Positions 25,609-33,957 are shown, counted from the stretch's first letter. The stretch is DNA of 64,000 nucleotides from Saccharopolyspora sp. NFXS83 (GCF_026241095.1 NZ_JAPFGB010000019.1:62001-126000); one strand, 5' to 3'. Made by a program: numbers and translations. Notes: generated by a model not told the origin, from the letters alone.

Positions 25609-26628
25609 ATGTCGATCACGAGTCATGATGTCGCCAGGTTCGCCGGGGTGTCGCAAGCGACGGTCTCGCGCGCCCTGCGCGGAGACCCGCGGGTGTCCGA
25701 GGCGACGCAACAACGCGTCCGCAACGCCGCCGAGGCGCTCAACTACGTCCCCAGCGAAGCGGGCCGCAGCCTCTCCACGCGCTCCACGCGCCGAATCGGA
25801 GTGCTGGTCAGCGACCTGGCCAACCCGTTCTACCCGTACCTCGTCGGCCCGCTGCACGACGAACTCGAACAGCGCGGCTACCGCATGATGCTGCTGACCG
25901 AACGCTCCGACGACGCCCTCGCCACCGAACGGCTGCTCGACCACTCCATCGACGGCGCGGTGCTCACGACCGCCACCAGCGGATCAGGACTGCCCGACGC
26001 GCTGCGGCGCAAGCAAGTCCCGTTCGTGTTCCTCAACCGCGTCGACGGACGCGACGGCGCCGACTCGGCCGTCGTCGACAACGAACGCGGCGGCCAGATC
26101 GTCGCCGGCGAACTCGCCGAACTGGGCCACCGCAAAGTCGCCCTGCTCGGCGGATCGACCGACACCAGCTCCGGACGCGACCGCGAACACGGGTTCGTCG
26201 GCGGACTCGCCGACGCCGGCATCACCCTGCCCGCCACCCGCATCCGGCGCGGACCCTACGACTTCGACACCGGCTACCGAGGACTCACCGAACTCCTCGA
26301 CGCCGACCCCGACCTCACCGCCGTGTTCTGCGGCAACGACGTCGTCGCCATCGGCGCCTACAACGCCGCGCTGCGCGAAGGACTCCGCATCCCCGACGAC
26401 CTCACCCTGATCGGCTTCGACGACCTGCCGATGGCCTCGTGGGAAGCGTTCTCGCTCACCACGATCCGCTACGACCTCCCCGAAATGGCCAGAGCCGCCG
26501 CCCGCCTGCTCGTCGAACGGCTCTCCGGCGAAGCGAACCGATCCGCCCGCCAGGTCGCCTTCGCCCCGGAACTCGTGCGCCGCGGCACCCACGCGCCGCC
26601 CACCCTGCGCCGAGCGTGGCGGGTGTGA
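25609..26628 (+). CDS. LacI-family transcriptional regulator
   Basis: A 339-residue repressor-type protein. The helix-turn-helix is at 5-24 (HDVARFAGVSQATVSRAL), the hinge helix follows (VPSEAGRSLSTRSTRRIG), and the rest is a periplasmic-binding-protein-like effector domain with VLVSDLANPFYPYLV and LIGFDDLPMASW. GGGAGGTCGA precedes the ATG, and TAGAAT at 25584-25589 could be the -10 box. It is divergent from the bicupin operon and convergent with the MHS transporter, and the operator family described at 25483 is the natural candidate target. The effector is unknown. Confidence 0.94.
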   Translation: MSITSHDVARFAGVSQATVSRALRGDPRVSEATQQRVRNAAEALNYVPSEAGRSLSTRSTRRIGVLVSDLANPFYPYLVGPLHDELEQRGYRMMLLTERSDDALATERLLDHSIDGAVLTTATSGSGLPDALRRKQVPFVFLNRVDGRDGADSAVVDNERGGQIVAGELAELGHRKVALLGGSTDTSSGRDREHGFVGGLADAGITLPATRIRRGPYDFDTGYRGLTELLDADPDLTAVFCGNDVVAIGAYNAALREGLRIPDDLTLIGFDDLPMASWEAFSLTTIRYDLPEMARAAARLLVERLSGEANRSARQVAFAPELVRRGTHAPPTLRRAWRV

Positions 26629-26643
26629 CCTCGCCACACCCGC
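26619..26643. terminator. Hairpin overlapping the LacI stop codon
   Basis: GCGGGTGTG (26619-26627) pairs with CACACCCGC (26635-26643) around a 7-base loop. It spans the stop codon of the LacI gene and probably ends that transcript before the convergent transporter gene. Confidence 0.6.
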
Positions 26644-26771
26644 GGCACCACCGACCCGAGCGACCAGCCGACAGACCCCGGACGGCACTCGGCGGCCCCC
26701 TCGCCGGGACCGTCCGCCTGCGGCGCAGCCACAACCGAAAACGGCGAGGAAACCGCCGAAGCCCACCCGGC

Positions 26772-28148
26772 CTACCGGCCGGACCCGACCGGTTCCTCCT
26801 TGGCGAACTTGTCCGCACCGAGATCGCTGCGGTAGGTCTCCTTCATGAACACCGTGATCACGACCAGGGCCAGCACCGCCGCCACGGCCAAGTACGCCCA
26901 CACCGCGTAGATCGTGCCGAAAGTGCTCACCAGCACCGCCGCGACGAACGGCGTGATGCCCATGAACACCGAGAACGAGCTGTTGTACGCGATGGCGCTC
27001 GCGCTGAACCGGGTGCGCGTCGCGAACAACTCCGCCGAACACGTCGTCACGATCCCGGTCAGGAAGAACTCCGGGATGATGTAGACCAGCTGGCTCCACA
27101 CCGCCGACTCGAAACTGCCCTGCTCACCGATCGCGAACGCCACCGGCACCAGCACGATGCACGCGACCGCACCGCTGATCAGCATCGGCTTGCGACCGAT
27201 CCGGTCCGAGAGCTTGCCCGCCAGCGGCAGCAGCGGCATCAGCACCGCCACCGAGATCAAGTTCGACAGCAACGCCTCCGACCTCGTCAGACCGAGCTCG
27301 CTGACCAGGTACTCCGGGTAGTAGGTCACCCAGGTGTAGGACAAGATCGCCAACATGATCGAAGCACCGCAGAAGACCAGGATCGGCCGCCACTGCTCGC
27401 GCAGCGCCTCCCGGACGGGAGCCTTGACGATCTTCGTGCCGCCCTCGGTCTCACGCATGAACTCCGGGGTCTCCTCGATGCGGCTGCGCAGCCACAACCC
27501 CACCAGCGACAGCGGCAACACCGCCAAGAACGGAATCCGCCAACCCCACGACTCCAGCTGCGGCTGCTCGAAAACAGCGCTCACCAGAGCCGCGACACCC
27601 GCACCGCAGAGGATGCCGAGGAAGCAGCTGTTCGACGCGTAGGAGGTGTAGTAGGCCCGCTGGTTCGGCTTCGCCCACTCCACGATGAACGCGACGGCGC
27701 CCACGTACTCGCCACCGGAGATCATCCCCTGGAACGTCCGGATCACCACGAGCAGCAGCGGCGCCAAGAACCCGACCTGCTGGTACGTCGGCAGCACGCC
27801 GATCAAGGCCGTGGACACGCCCATCATGATGATGGTCCACAGCAGGGCCTTCTTGCGCCCGACCCGGTCACCCCAGCGACCGACGAGCGTGCCGCCCAAG
27901 GGCCGGAACACGCAGGCCACGGCCAGAACCGCGTACGTGCTCATCACCGCCGCGGCGCTGTTGCCGCCCGGGAAGAACGACGAGGCCAGCATCGGCGCCA
28001 TGTAGCCGTAGAGGCCGTAGTCGAACTGCTCGACGAAGTTCCCGACACCGCCGGCGTAAACCGCTCTGCGGATCTTCTTCTTCGGCGTCGTCTGCTCCGG
28101 TTCCGCCGCAGCGGTGGGAGCGGGTGATCCCGGTACTCCGATGGACAT
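26772..28148 (-). CDS. MFS transporter of the metabolite:H+ symporter (MHS) type
   Basis: A 458-residue inner-membrane symporter with 12 hydrophobic segments. MFS motif A is seen as GRWGDRVGRKKAL after the second helix, the N-terminus carries a KKKIRRAVYAGGVGNFVEQFDYGLYGY segment typical of MHS proteins (split here: VGNFVEQFDYGLYGY), and the middle loop contains RSRIEETPEF, also characteristic. Relatives import shikimate, alpha-ketoglutarate, proline or aromatic acids. The ATG at 28148 sits six bases after GGAG; two upstream ATGs are worse placed. The operator variant at 28186 lies just upstream, tying uptake to the LacI regulon. Confidence 0.9.
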   Translation of the reverse strand: MSIGVPGSPAPTAAAEPEQTTPKKKIRRAVYAGGVGNFVEQFDYGLYGYMAPMLASSFFPGGNSAAAVMSTYAVLAVACVFRPLGGTLVGRWGDRVGRKKALLWTIIMMGVSTALIGVLPTYQQVGFLAPLLLVVIRTFQGMISGGEYVGAVAFIVEWAKPNQRAYYTSYASNSCFLGILCGAGVAALVSAVFEQPQLESWGWRIPFLAVLPLSLVGLWLRSRIEETPEFMRETEGGTKIVKAPVREALREQWRPILVFCGASIMLAILSYTWVTYYPEYLVSELGLTRSEALLSNLISVAVLMPLLPLAGKLSDRIGRKPMLISGAVACIVLVPVAFAIGEQGSFESAVWSQLVYIIPEFFLTGIVTTCSAELFATRTRFSASAIAYNSSFSVFMGITPFVAAVLVSTFGTIYAVWAYLAVAAVLALVVITVFMKETYRSDLGADKFAKEEPVGSGR

Positions 28149-28185
28149 GGGCATCTCCAGTGGTCGCGGCCCCAGTGCACGCTTA

Positions 28186-28199
28186 TGCATACGTATGAA
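28186..28199. promoter_or_regulatory. LacI-type operator, site 2 (variant)
   Basis: TGCATACGTATGAA on the plus strand reads TTCATACGTATGCA on the minus strand. It shares TACGTATGCA with the sites at 25483 and 30073 and is the most symmetrical of the three around CG. It lies 38 bases upstream of the MHS transporter start. Confidence 0.68.
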
Positions 28200-28355
28200 G
28201 GTTGTCGGAGGCTAGCTTCCGGCTGCAGGGGCGTCAAGAAGCACCGGCCGCCACCGGCCGCCACCGGGCGAACCGCGCGGCGACGCCGAGCACGCGGAGG
28301 AGGGCAGCCTGCGTCCGCCGTGCGCACGAGCGCAAGACCCGATTCCCACGAGGAC

Positions 28356-28384
28356 GTGGGCGACCCGCGACGCGGGCCGCCCAC
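28356..28384. terminator. Hairpin terminator after the GH13 gene
   Basis: GTGGGCGACCCGC (28356-28368) pairs with GCGGGCCGCCCAC (28372-28384) with one mismatch and a 3-base loop. It begins 8 bases after the stop of the minus-strand GH13 gene. Confidence 0.75.
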
Positions 28385-28391
28385 GCGCCGC

Positions 28392-30047
28392 TCAGCCCTG
28401 CAAGTCCAAGATCGCGTAACCGAATCCCGGCACCGTGATCACCTCGCCCTCCACCCGCACACCGCTGTCCTCGACCGGCCGCGCCCCGGCGAGCCGCTCA
28501 TCGGCCACGGTCACCGCGGCCTCCTCCCGCCGCGGGTTGGCGGTGACCAGGAAACGACCACCGCGCAGGTAGGTCAGCGGATAACCATCGGAGAACACCT
28601 GCACGTCGGCCCGCGTGCCGAGCTCCGGATGCTGCTTGCGCAACGCCAGCAGCCGCCGCACGAAGTGCAGCAACGAACCAGGATCCTCCCGCTGCGCCTG
28701 CACGTTCGGCCGATCCGAGGACGGATCGATCGGGATGTAGAGGTCATCGGCGGGAGCGCTGGAGAACCCGGCGTTCGGGCCGTCGTTCCACTGCATCGGC
28801 GTGCGGTTGCGCTGACGCCCGGCGCTTCCCTCGACCTCCGGGAGGTCCTCGATCATGCGCATCCCGATCTCCTCGCCGTAGTACAGCGAAGGCACGGTCG
28901 GCCAGGTCAGCAGGAACGCGAACGCGACGGGCAGCTCCTCCGGCGTGCGCACCCCGTCGTTGAGCCGGTTGGCGCTGTCGTGGTTGGCCGTCGGCAGCAT
29001 GATGCGGCCCGGCCCGATCTTCTCCGTCGCCGTCGTCCAGGCGTCCACGAAGATCTTCGCCGTCCCGGTGCCCTCAGCGCCGAAGAACGGGTTCTCGTGC
29101 CACAACGACTTCCACGGCGCCCCGTCACCAGGACCGTTGACCGGCAGGTAGAAGTCCGCGTCGAAACCAGCGGGCACCGACGTCTCCGGGTCGCCCCACT
29201 CGGAGATGAGCACCGCCTCCGGGTGGCTCTGAGCGACCCGCTCGCGCAGCTCACCCCACAACCTGCTCGTCTCCACCCAGCCCGGGTCGTCCTTGACCAG
29301 GGTGGCCGCCAGATCGCACCGGAACCCCGAGATGCCCAGTCGCAGCCAGTGGTCCATGACCTGGAAGATCGCCTCGCGGTTGCGCCGCGGCCCCTCGTCG
29401 TCGACGCCCTGGCGCCACGGCTCCGCCGGATCCATCCGCGCGTAGCCGTAGTTGATCGCGGGCTGGGTCTCGTAGTAGTTCTTGCGGAACGCCCCCTGGC
29501 GCGGACCGGGGGAGGCCACGAACTCCTCCGGCAGCGAACCGTCCTCGGGCAGCTGCTCCGGCGTCGCCCAGATGTAGTTGTGGTCCTGGTCGTCCTGCAA
29601 CGAGTCCAGGAACCACGGGTGCTGGTCGGAGGTGTGGCCCGCGACCAGGTCGAACAGCACCCGCATGCCGCGCTTGCGCGCCTGCTCCACCAGCTCGGCC
29701 ACGTCCTGCTCGTCGCCGTAGCGCGGGTGCACGCCCGTGTAGTCGGCGATGTCGTAGCCGGCATCGGTCAGCGGCGACGGGAACACCGGGTTCACCCAGA
29801 TCGCGCCGACACCGAGCCACTGCAGGTGGTCCAAGTGCTCGATGATGCCGCGCAGGTCGCCGATGCCGTTGCCGTCGGTGTCGGCGAAGCTCTGCGGGTA
29901 GAGCTGGTAGAGGACCGAGTCGGCCAGCCACGAGGGCGTGCCCCCGGCCGCGGACGCCCCCGGCGCGGCGAGCACGGACGGAGCGAACGCCACCCCTGTC
30001 AACGCCGCACCCGTCCCGAGCATGAACGATCGCCTGGACACCACCAT
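28392..30047 (-). CDS. Exported GH13 alpha-glucosidase/amylase-family enzyme
   Basis: A 551-residue glycoside hydrolase. The N-terminus has a twin-arginine signal (SRRSFMLGTG at 4-13, cleavage likely near SASAAG about 34). Catalytic residues are in place: nucleophile D245 in GFRCDLA, acid E283 in ISEWGD and D357 in ANHDSANR. The segment VLYQLYPQSFADTDGNGIGD is typical of oligo-alpha-glucosidases and trehalose-related enzymes. ATG 30047 has GGGAGTGGG upstream. The exact LacI-type operator word lies 26 bases upstream, so it seems co-regulated with the bicupin operon, which suggests the natural substrate is a glycosylated compound (inference). Confidence 0.9.
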   Translation of the reverse strand: MVVSRRSFMLGTGAALTGVAFAPSVLAAPGASAAGGTPSWLADSVLYQLYPQSFADTDGNGIGDLRGIIEHLDHLQWLGVGAIWVNPVFPSPLTDAGYDIADYTGVHPRYGDEQDVAELVEQARKRGMRVLFDLVAGHTSDQHPWFLDSLQDDQDHNYIWATPEQLPEDGSLPEEFVASPGPRQGAFRKNYYETQPAINYGYARMDPAEPWRQGVDDEGPRRNREAIFQVMDHWLRLGISGFRCDLAATLVKDDPGWVETSRLWGELRERVAQSHPEAVLISEWGDPETSVPAGFDADFYLPVNGPGDGAPWKSLWHENPFFGAEGTGTAKIFVDAWTTATEKIGPGRIMLPTANHDSANRLNDGVRTPEELPVAFAFLLTWPTVPSLYYGEEIGMRMIEDLPEVEGSAGRQRNRTPMQWNDGPNAGFSSAPADDLYIPIDPSSDRPNVQAQREDPGSLLHFVRRLLALRKQHPELGTRADVQVFSDGYPLTYLRGGRFLVTANPRREEAAVTVADERLAGARPVEDSGVRVEGEVITVPGFGYAILDLQG

Positions 30048-30072
30048 GTGACCCACTCCCGTCATCATCAAC

Positions 30073-30086
30073 TGACTACGTATGCA
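30073..30086. promoter_or_regulatory. LacI-type operator, site 3
   Basis: TGACTACGTATGCA, identical over 14 bases to the site at 25483, lies 26 bases before the start of the exported GH13 enzyme. Chance recurrence of a 14-base AT-richer word twice in 64 kb of GC-rich DNA is very unlikely. Confidence 0.75.
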
Positions 30087-30259
30087 GAGTGGATCAATTT
30101 ACGCATTCCGCGGCCGGAGCGGAACACGCGGTGCGAAGTCCGTCCCACCGATCCGCGCCGGCACCGCCGCGCGGAGCAACGCCGGCGGGGGAGCAGGACC
30201 ATGATCCGCCACGCGGGCCGCACCGGAAGGGACTTGTCCGGAACTCGAAGAAGCCCGGC

Positions 30260-30577
30260 TCAGTCCTGGGCGAGAACGGCGGCGAGCAGGCCGGGGAAGC
30301 GCTGCTCGAACTCCGGGCGCAGCGAATGCCAGCAGCGGGTGCCTTCCGGCCGGATGAACACCACGCCGGCGCCGCGCAGCGTCGTGAAGTGGTGGCTCAA
30401 CGTCGACTGGGAGACCCGCACCTCGAACTGCGCTCCCTGGTGCTCCTCGCCGTCGCTGAGCCCGCGCACGATCGCGAGCCGGACGGGATCGCCCAGCGCG
30501 GACAGGGCCTTGGCCAGCGGGACGTCGTCGAGGTTCGGGTGGTCGAGGCGGCGCACGCCGAGAAGTGTAGCGTTCAT
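30260..30577 (-). CDS. ArsR-family winged-helix regulator
   Basis: A 105-residue repressor-type protein. The winged helix covers about 20-90: LAKALSALGDPVRLAIVRGL, then VSQSTLSHHFTTLRGAGVV as recognition helix and turn. No obvious metal-binding cysteine pair of the ArsR/SmtB type is present, so it probably senses something other than a heavy metal, or a redox or small-molecule signal. It is divergent from an NmrA-like reductase with 36 bases between the starts; a perfect palindrome in that gap is its likely operator. Confidence 0.9.
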   Translation of the reverse strand: MNATLLGVRRLDHPNLDDVPLAKALSALGDPVRLAIVRGLSDGEEHQGAQFEVRVSQSTLSHHFTTLRGAGVVFIRPEGTRCWHSLRPEFEQRFPGLLAAVLAQD

Positions 30578-30589
30578 CTATGTTCGACG

Positions 30590-30601
30590 TTCATCGATGA
30601 A
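30590..30601. promoter_or_regulatory. Perfect palindrome TTCATCGATGAA, likely ArsR operator
   Basis: A perfect 12-base palindrome in the 36-base gap between the divergent ArsR and NmrA-like genes. A related half TTCAT also occurs at 30573-30577. Its position would let one bound repressor block both promoters. Confidence 0.65.
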
Positions 30602-30613
30602 AGCAGGCCGTTC

Positions 30614-31489
30614 ATGCTCTTGCTCACGGGAGCCACCGGAACCATCGGCGGTGCCCTCGCCCGCCTCCTCGCCGCCCACGAGGTGCCCTTCCGCGCCCTG
30701 GTGCGCCGCGACGGCATCACCCTCCCCGGAGCCGAAGTCGTCCTCGGCGACCTCGACGACCCCGCGACCCTTCCCGCGGCGTTCGACGGGATCGACCAGC
30801 TCTTCCTCAACACCGCCGGGCCCTACCCGGCGGAGGAGCCGGTCATCGCTCAGCAGCGCGCCGCGATCGACGCCGCCGCAGCCGCCGGGGTCGAGCACGT
30901 CGTCAAGATCTCCGCGGTGGGCACGCGGACCGGTGGGCCCATGCCGTTCGGCACCCACGCCGCGATCGAGGCCCACCTCGCCGACTCCGGCTTCGCCGCG
31001 ACCGTGCTGCGGCCCAACACCGTCATGCAGAACCTCGTCCGCGGGATCTCGGGCATCACGCCCGAGGGCCGGTTCTTCGAGCCCTTCGGAGGGAAGATCG
31101 CCCACGTCGACGCCCGCGACGTCGCCGACAGCGCCTTCGCGGTGCTCACCGGCGCGGCGCCCAGGGGAGGGGCGCACGACCTCACTGGGCCCGCCGCGCT
31201 GACCGCGGCGGAACTGACCGCAGCGCTCTCGACGGCCCTGGGCCGCGAGATCGAGCTCGTGCAGCCCGGGCTCGACGAGCTCGCGCCGATCATGGTCGAG
31301 CGGGGGATGCCGGAGTCGTACGTGCGGCACTTCGTCGAGCTCGCCGGTCTCGTCACCGATGGCGCGCTCGCTCAGGTCACCACGGCGGTCACCGACCTCA
31401 CCGGGAACCCGCCGCGCTCGATCGAGGCGTTCCTCGCCGAGCACCGCGAGCAGCTGCTGGCCCCGGTGAAGTCGTACTTCCAGGTGTAG
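30614..31489 (+). CDS. NmrA-like NAD(P)-binding protein
   Basis: A 291-residue atypical short-chain dehydrogenase of the NmrA/HSCARG or quinone-reductase-like group. The dinucleotide motif LLTGATGTIGGALARLL starts at residue 3, followed by VLGDLDDPATL and a NTAGPYP segment; there is no classical YxxxK pair, as is usual for the group. Members sense the NADP redox state or reduce quinones and flavins. ATG 30614 follows AAAGCAGG. The divergent ArsR gene probably represses it. No downstream operon gene is apparent. Confidence 0.87.
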   Translation: MLLLTGATGTIGGALARLLAAHEVPFRALVRRDGITLPGAEVVLGDLDDPATLPAAFDGIDQLFLNTAGPYPAEEPVIAQQRAAIDAAAAAGVEHVVKISAVGTRTGGPMPFGTHAAIEAHLADSGFAATVLRPNTVMQNLVRGISGITPEGRFFEPFGGKIAHVDARDVADSAFAVLTGAAPRGGAHDLTGPAALTAAELTAALSTALGREIELVQPGLDELAPIMVERGMPESYVRHFVELAGLVTDGALAQVTTAVTDLTGNPPRSIEAFLAEHREQLLAPVKSYFQV

Positions 31490-32120
31490 GCGACAGGAGG
31501 GGGAAGTGCGGCCCGATCCCCGTTACTTAACATAATGTAGATTATCGGCACTTCGTCGACCTGGGGTCATCGGTACGAGAGGGGCCGAAATCCCGCTGCC
31601 GACCGACTCGGCGCCACACCGCCGACGATGGCCGTCCGCCGAACCCGGGCGGCCTTCGGTGTGCAGGCGCCGACTCGGCCGAGGCGCGCCGTTCGGGTCG
31701 CGACGGCGAACGTCGTCGCGGGCGCTGCGCGGGCCGGATCGGCGCGGCGGCGGATGACGGGCGGCGATCCACGCGCCCAAGCGCGGTGCCATGTCGATCC
31801 GAGCCGAGTACCCCACCTGAACTGCGCTTCCCCTTACCCGCCCTCATTCCGTCACAGTGACGTTTTCAGGGTTTGCGGAGGGCTGTCGATCGTCGACGAG
31901 CAAGGTGGATCCAACGCCGCTCAAGATCCATGAGGCCGTCGTGGATCAAGGAACGATCGGCCCAGCAGGTCGCCGGGACGAGCCCTCGGCGCTCCGGCAT
32001 CATCACGATGACGCAGGTTCGGAGACGCGGATGCCGACGCGTGGAGCGGACGTCGTGCCGACGGAGGCCCGGCAGCGGCGAGCAGGTCCCCTGGGCCGAG
32101 AGCCCTCATCCCCTTCTCCA

Positions 32121-32150
32121 TTTGATGGATAATCAACGTTATCCATCAAA
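32121..32150. repeat. AT-rich palindrome in gene-poor region
   Basis: TTTGATGGATAA (32121-32132) and TTATCCATCAAA (32139-32150) are perfect inverted copies around TCAACG. The arms have about 25 percent GC in DNA of roughly 70 percent GC. A further ACGTTGAT lies just after. The structure looks like an operator for a dimeric regulator, but the nearest downstream gene begins 300 bases away. Confidence 0.6.
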
Positions 32151-32369
32151 TCACGTTGATCAACTTCGAGATGCGTCCGTGCTCGCCGACCGGGTCACCT
32201 GACGTCCCGCTCCCCGGTCTCCGCTATCCCGCGAAGCCGCTCTCGCCCGCGCTCCTCGCTCGACCCGAGCCGCCCCTCCGGGGCCTGGCGGCTCCCTGGC
32301 AGCTCGCTGCCGCCTCCACTCCCCTCTCCCGGCACCCACCCGACCCGCGAAGGTACCCCCTGTTCGGGG

Positions 32370-32417
32370 GTTTCCGTTCGCCGCGCGCGGGTGTAGCGAT
32401 CTCCTGGGGCCGGGTAC
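32370..32417 (+). promoter_or_regulatory. Possible SigB/SigH-type promoter elements
   Basis: GTTT at 32370-32373 followed after 15 bases by GGGTGT, and GGGTAC at 32412-32417, resemble the GTTT-N15-GGGTAC pattern of actinobacterial general-stress sigma factors. They lie 34-80 bases before the DUF3040 gene. The match is partial and GC-rich DNA yields such words by chance. Confidence 0.3.
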
Positions 32418-32450
32418 TCCCTCACCAGTCCACTGCAGGGAGGTCGAGGG

Positions 32451-32711
32451 ATGCTGCCCAGGCACGAACGTCGCCGTATCGCGGAGATCGAGAAGGGCCT
32501 GAGCTTGCAGGACCCTGATTTCGCCCATCGCCTGCGGGAGGCGGAGCTGCCGGAGAGGTCCCGGCCGGGCGTGCGGGTGGTGCTGGGCATCGTGGCGGTG
32601 GTGGTAGCGGTGCTGTGCATGCTGCTCGGAGAGGTGGCCGGGTTCCTGCTGGCGGGGCTGTTGGCGACGTTGCTGCTGGCGTGCGGCGGCTGGCGGTTGC
32701 TGACCTCCTGA
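32451..32711 (+). CDS. DUF3040 membrane protein
   Basis: An 86-residue membrane protein with the DUF3040 layout: a basic-acidic N-terminus (LPRHERRRIAEIEKGLSLQDP, split as HERRRIAEIEKGL), then two hydrophobic segments (VVLGIVAVVVAVLCMLL and VAGFLLAGLLATLLLACGG). GGGAGG precedes the ATG. The family is common and often abundant in actinobacteria, with no defined function. Confidence 0.9.
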   Translation: MLPRHERRRIAEIEKGLSLQDPDFAHRLREAELPERSRPGVRVVLGIVAVVVAVLCMLLGEVAGFLLAGLLATLLLACGGWRLLTS

Positions 32712-32720
32712 CCCGGCCGT

Positions 32721-33032
32721 TCAGGGACGCCAGCGCGCGCGGTAGCCGGGCCGGTCGGAGTAAGGCAGGCCGAGCAGGGCGCGGGTGGTGCAGCCGCGTT
32801 CGTCTTCGGGCGGATAGGTCTGGCCGAGCTCGTCGCACGGGCCGCCGCCGACGCCGCAGTGCTGGTGCAGCCGCAGCAGGCGGGTTTTGAGCTCGCACTC
32901 GCGGAATCCGCGGAACACGCTGCCGCCGCAGCGGGTGGTCGTGGTGCCCGCTTCCAAGTCCTCGCGTGCCCAGCGCAGCAGTTCCAGGTCGATGTCGATC
33001 TGGCGCCGCAGGAACTCGGCGAAGCGGTTCAT
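32721..33032 (-). CDS. DUF6221-like protein
   Basis: A 103-residue protein. The start MNRFAEFLRRQIDIDLELLRWA and the C-terminal LPYSDRPGYRARWRP match the DUF6221 family of small actinobacterial proteins, whose ends typically read like ALPYADHPDYREEWRP. Four cysteines (CGG, REC, HCG, PCDE) lie in the middle and a fifth in RGCTTRA, which could bind metal. GTGGGGGAC precedes ATG 33032; a GTG lies one codon upstream. Function unknown. Confidence 0.78.
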   Translation of the reverse strand: MNRFAEFLRRQIDIDLELLRWAREDLEAGTTTTRCGGSVFRGFRECELKTRLLRLHQHCGVGGGPCDELGQTYPPEDERGCTTRALLGLPYSDRPGYRARWRP

Positions 33033-33141
33033 CACTGTCCCCCACCGCTGGTGCGCGGCGTCGCCCGCCGCGCGGGGCCGGTTCTCGGCCCGCTTCGAAG
33101 GGGACGCGGTGGGCGGTGGGGTGTGACGTGAGGTGGGGCGT

Positions 33142-33957
33142 TCATGTTGCGGTGTGGGCCCATCCGAGCAGCCGGTGGGCTTTGGTGCAGTCGTAGAAGC
33201 CGCGGTTGCCGGTGAGGTCGCCGCGCAGTTCGACGTCGGGCCAGTGGACTCGGGCGAGGTCGAGCGACGGCCGGTCGCTGATGGTGTCGGGGGCGACGAT
33301 GTTGAACGTTTCGTGGCCGTGCCAGGTGGCGTGCAGGACGGCTTCGAAGGCGCGGCCGACGTCGTCGGCGCGCACGTACCCCCACAGGTGGTTGATGGCC
33401 ATGGTGGAGTCGGTGGGGCCGAGCCGGGTGCGGGCGATGTCGCGGGAGTCGGTGACGCCGTGCAGGCGCAGGCTGGCGATGGTCATGCGCGGGTGGCGGC
33501 GGGCGATGCTGTCGGCTTGGGCTTCGGCGATCCACTTCGAGAGGCTGTAGGGGTCTTCGTTGTAGGTCGGGTGCCGTTCGTCGACGGGGAATCGGTCGTA
33601 GTGGGCGCGTCGGCTGAAGGCGCCGCCGAGGGCGTTGATGCTGGAGGCGAGCGCGATCGTGGTGATGCCGCATTCGACGGCGGCGTGCAGAGCGTTGTAG
33701 CAGGCCACGACGTTGGTGTTGTGCACGGTGGGCGCGTCGGCGGCGTGCGGGTTGGGGATGCCGGCGAGGTGGATGAGGGCGTCGGTGCCGTCGAGGGCGT
33801 CGCGTAGTCGCGGGTAGTCGCAGGCGTCGGCGATGACCACGTCGGGGTCGGTCGTGGCGTTGCGGTCGATGGGGCGGGTCCGGTGCCCGGCGTGGGCCAG
33901 GGCTGCGATGACCGCGCGTCCGACGAGGCCTTGCGCGCCGGTGACTGCCACGAACAC
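33142..33957 (-). CDS. NAD-dependent epimerase/dehydratase family protein
   Basis: A 271-residue extended SDR. The cofactor motif VTGAQGLVG is at residues 5-13, a DALIHLAG segment near 62, and the catalytic-type YSLSK near 140 with SSIN upstream. The sequence resembles uronate dehydrogenase-like and UDP-sugar epimerase-like members. GGAGGTAACCC precedes the GTG start. The gene lies alone between small genes, so the sugar substrate is unknown. Confidence 0.88.
   Translation of the reverse strand: MFVAVTGAQGLVGRAVIAALAHAGHRTRPIDRNATTDPDVVIADACDYPRLRDALDGTDALIHLAGIPNPHAADAPTVHNTNVVACYNALHAAVECGITTIALASSINALGGAFSRRAHYDRFPVDERHPTYNEDPYSLSKWIAEAQADSIARRHPRMTIASLRLHGVTDSRDIARTRLGPTDSTMAINHLWGYVRADDVGRAFEAVLHATWHGHETFNIVAPDTISDRPSLDLARVHWPDVELRGDLTGNRGFYDCTKAHRLLGWAHTAT

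Larger units (their letters stand above)
31490..32450. other. Gene-poor region of 960 bases
   Basis: I find no convincing gene. The frames present have arginine- and proline-rich, non-globular translations. Two AT-rich symmetrical elements stand out: ATAAT-GTAG-ATTAT at 31532-31545 and a longer palindrome at 32121-32150. The end of the segment contains the promoter of the DUF3040 gene. It could be a decayed gene, an untranslated leader or a small RNA locus; nothing allows a choice. Confidence 0.45.

Noticed and set aside
31523-31816. 97-codon minus-strand frame in the gene-poor region
   Set aside because: Arginine- and proline-rich translation with no hydrophobic core and no ribosome site; typical of a chance frame in GC-rich DNA.
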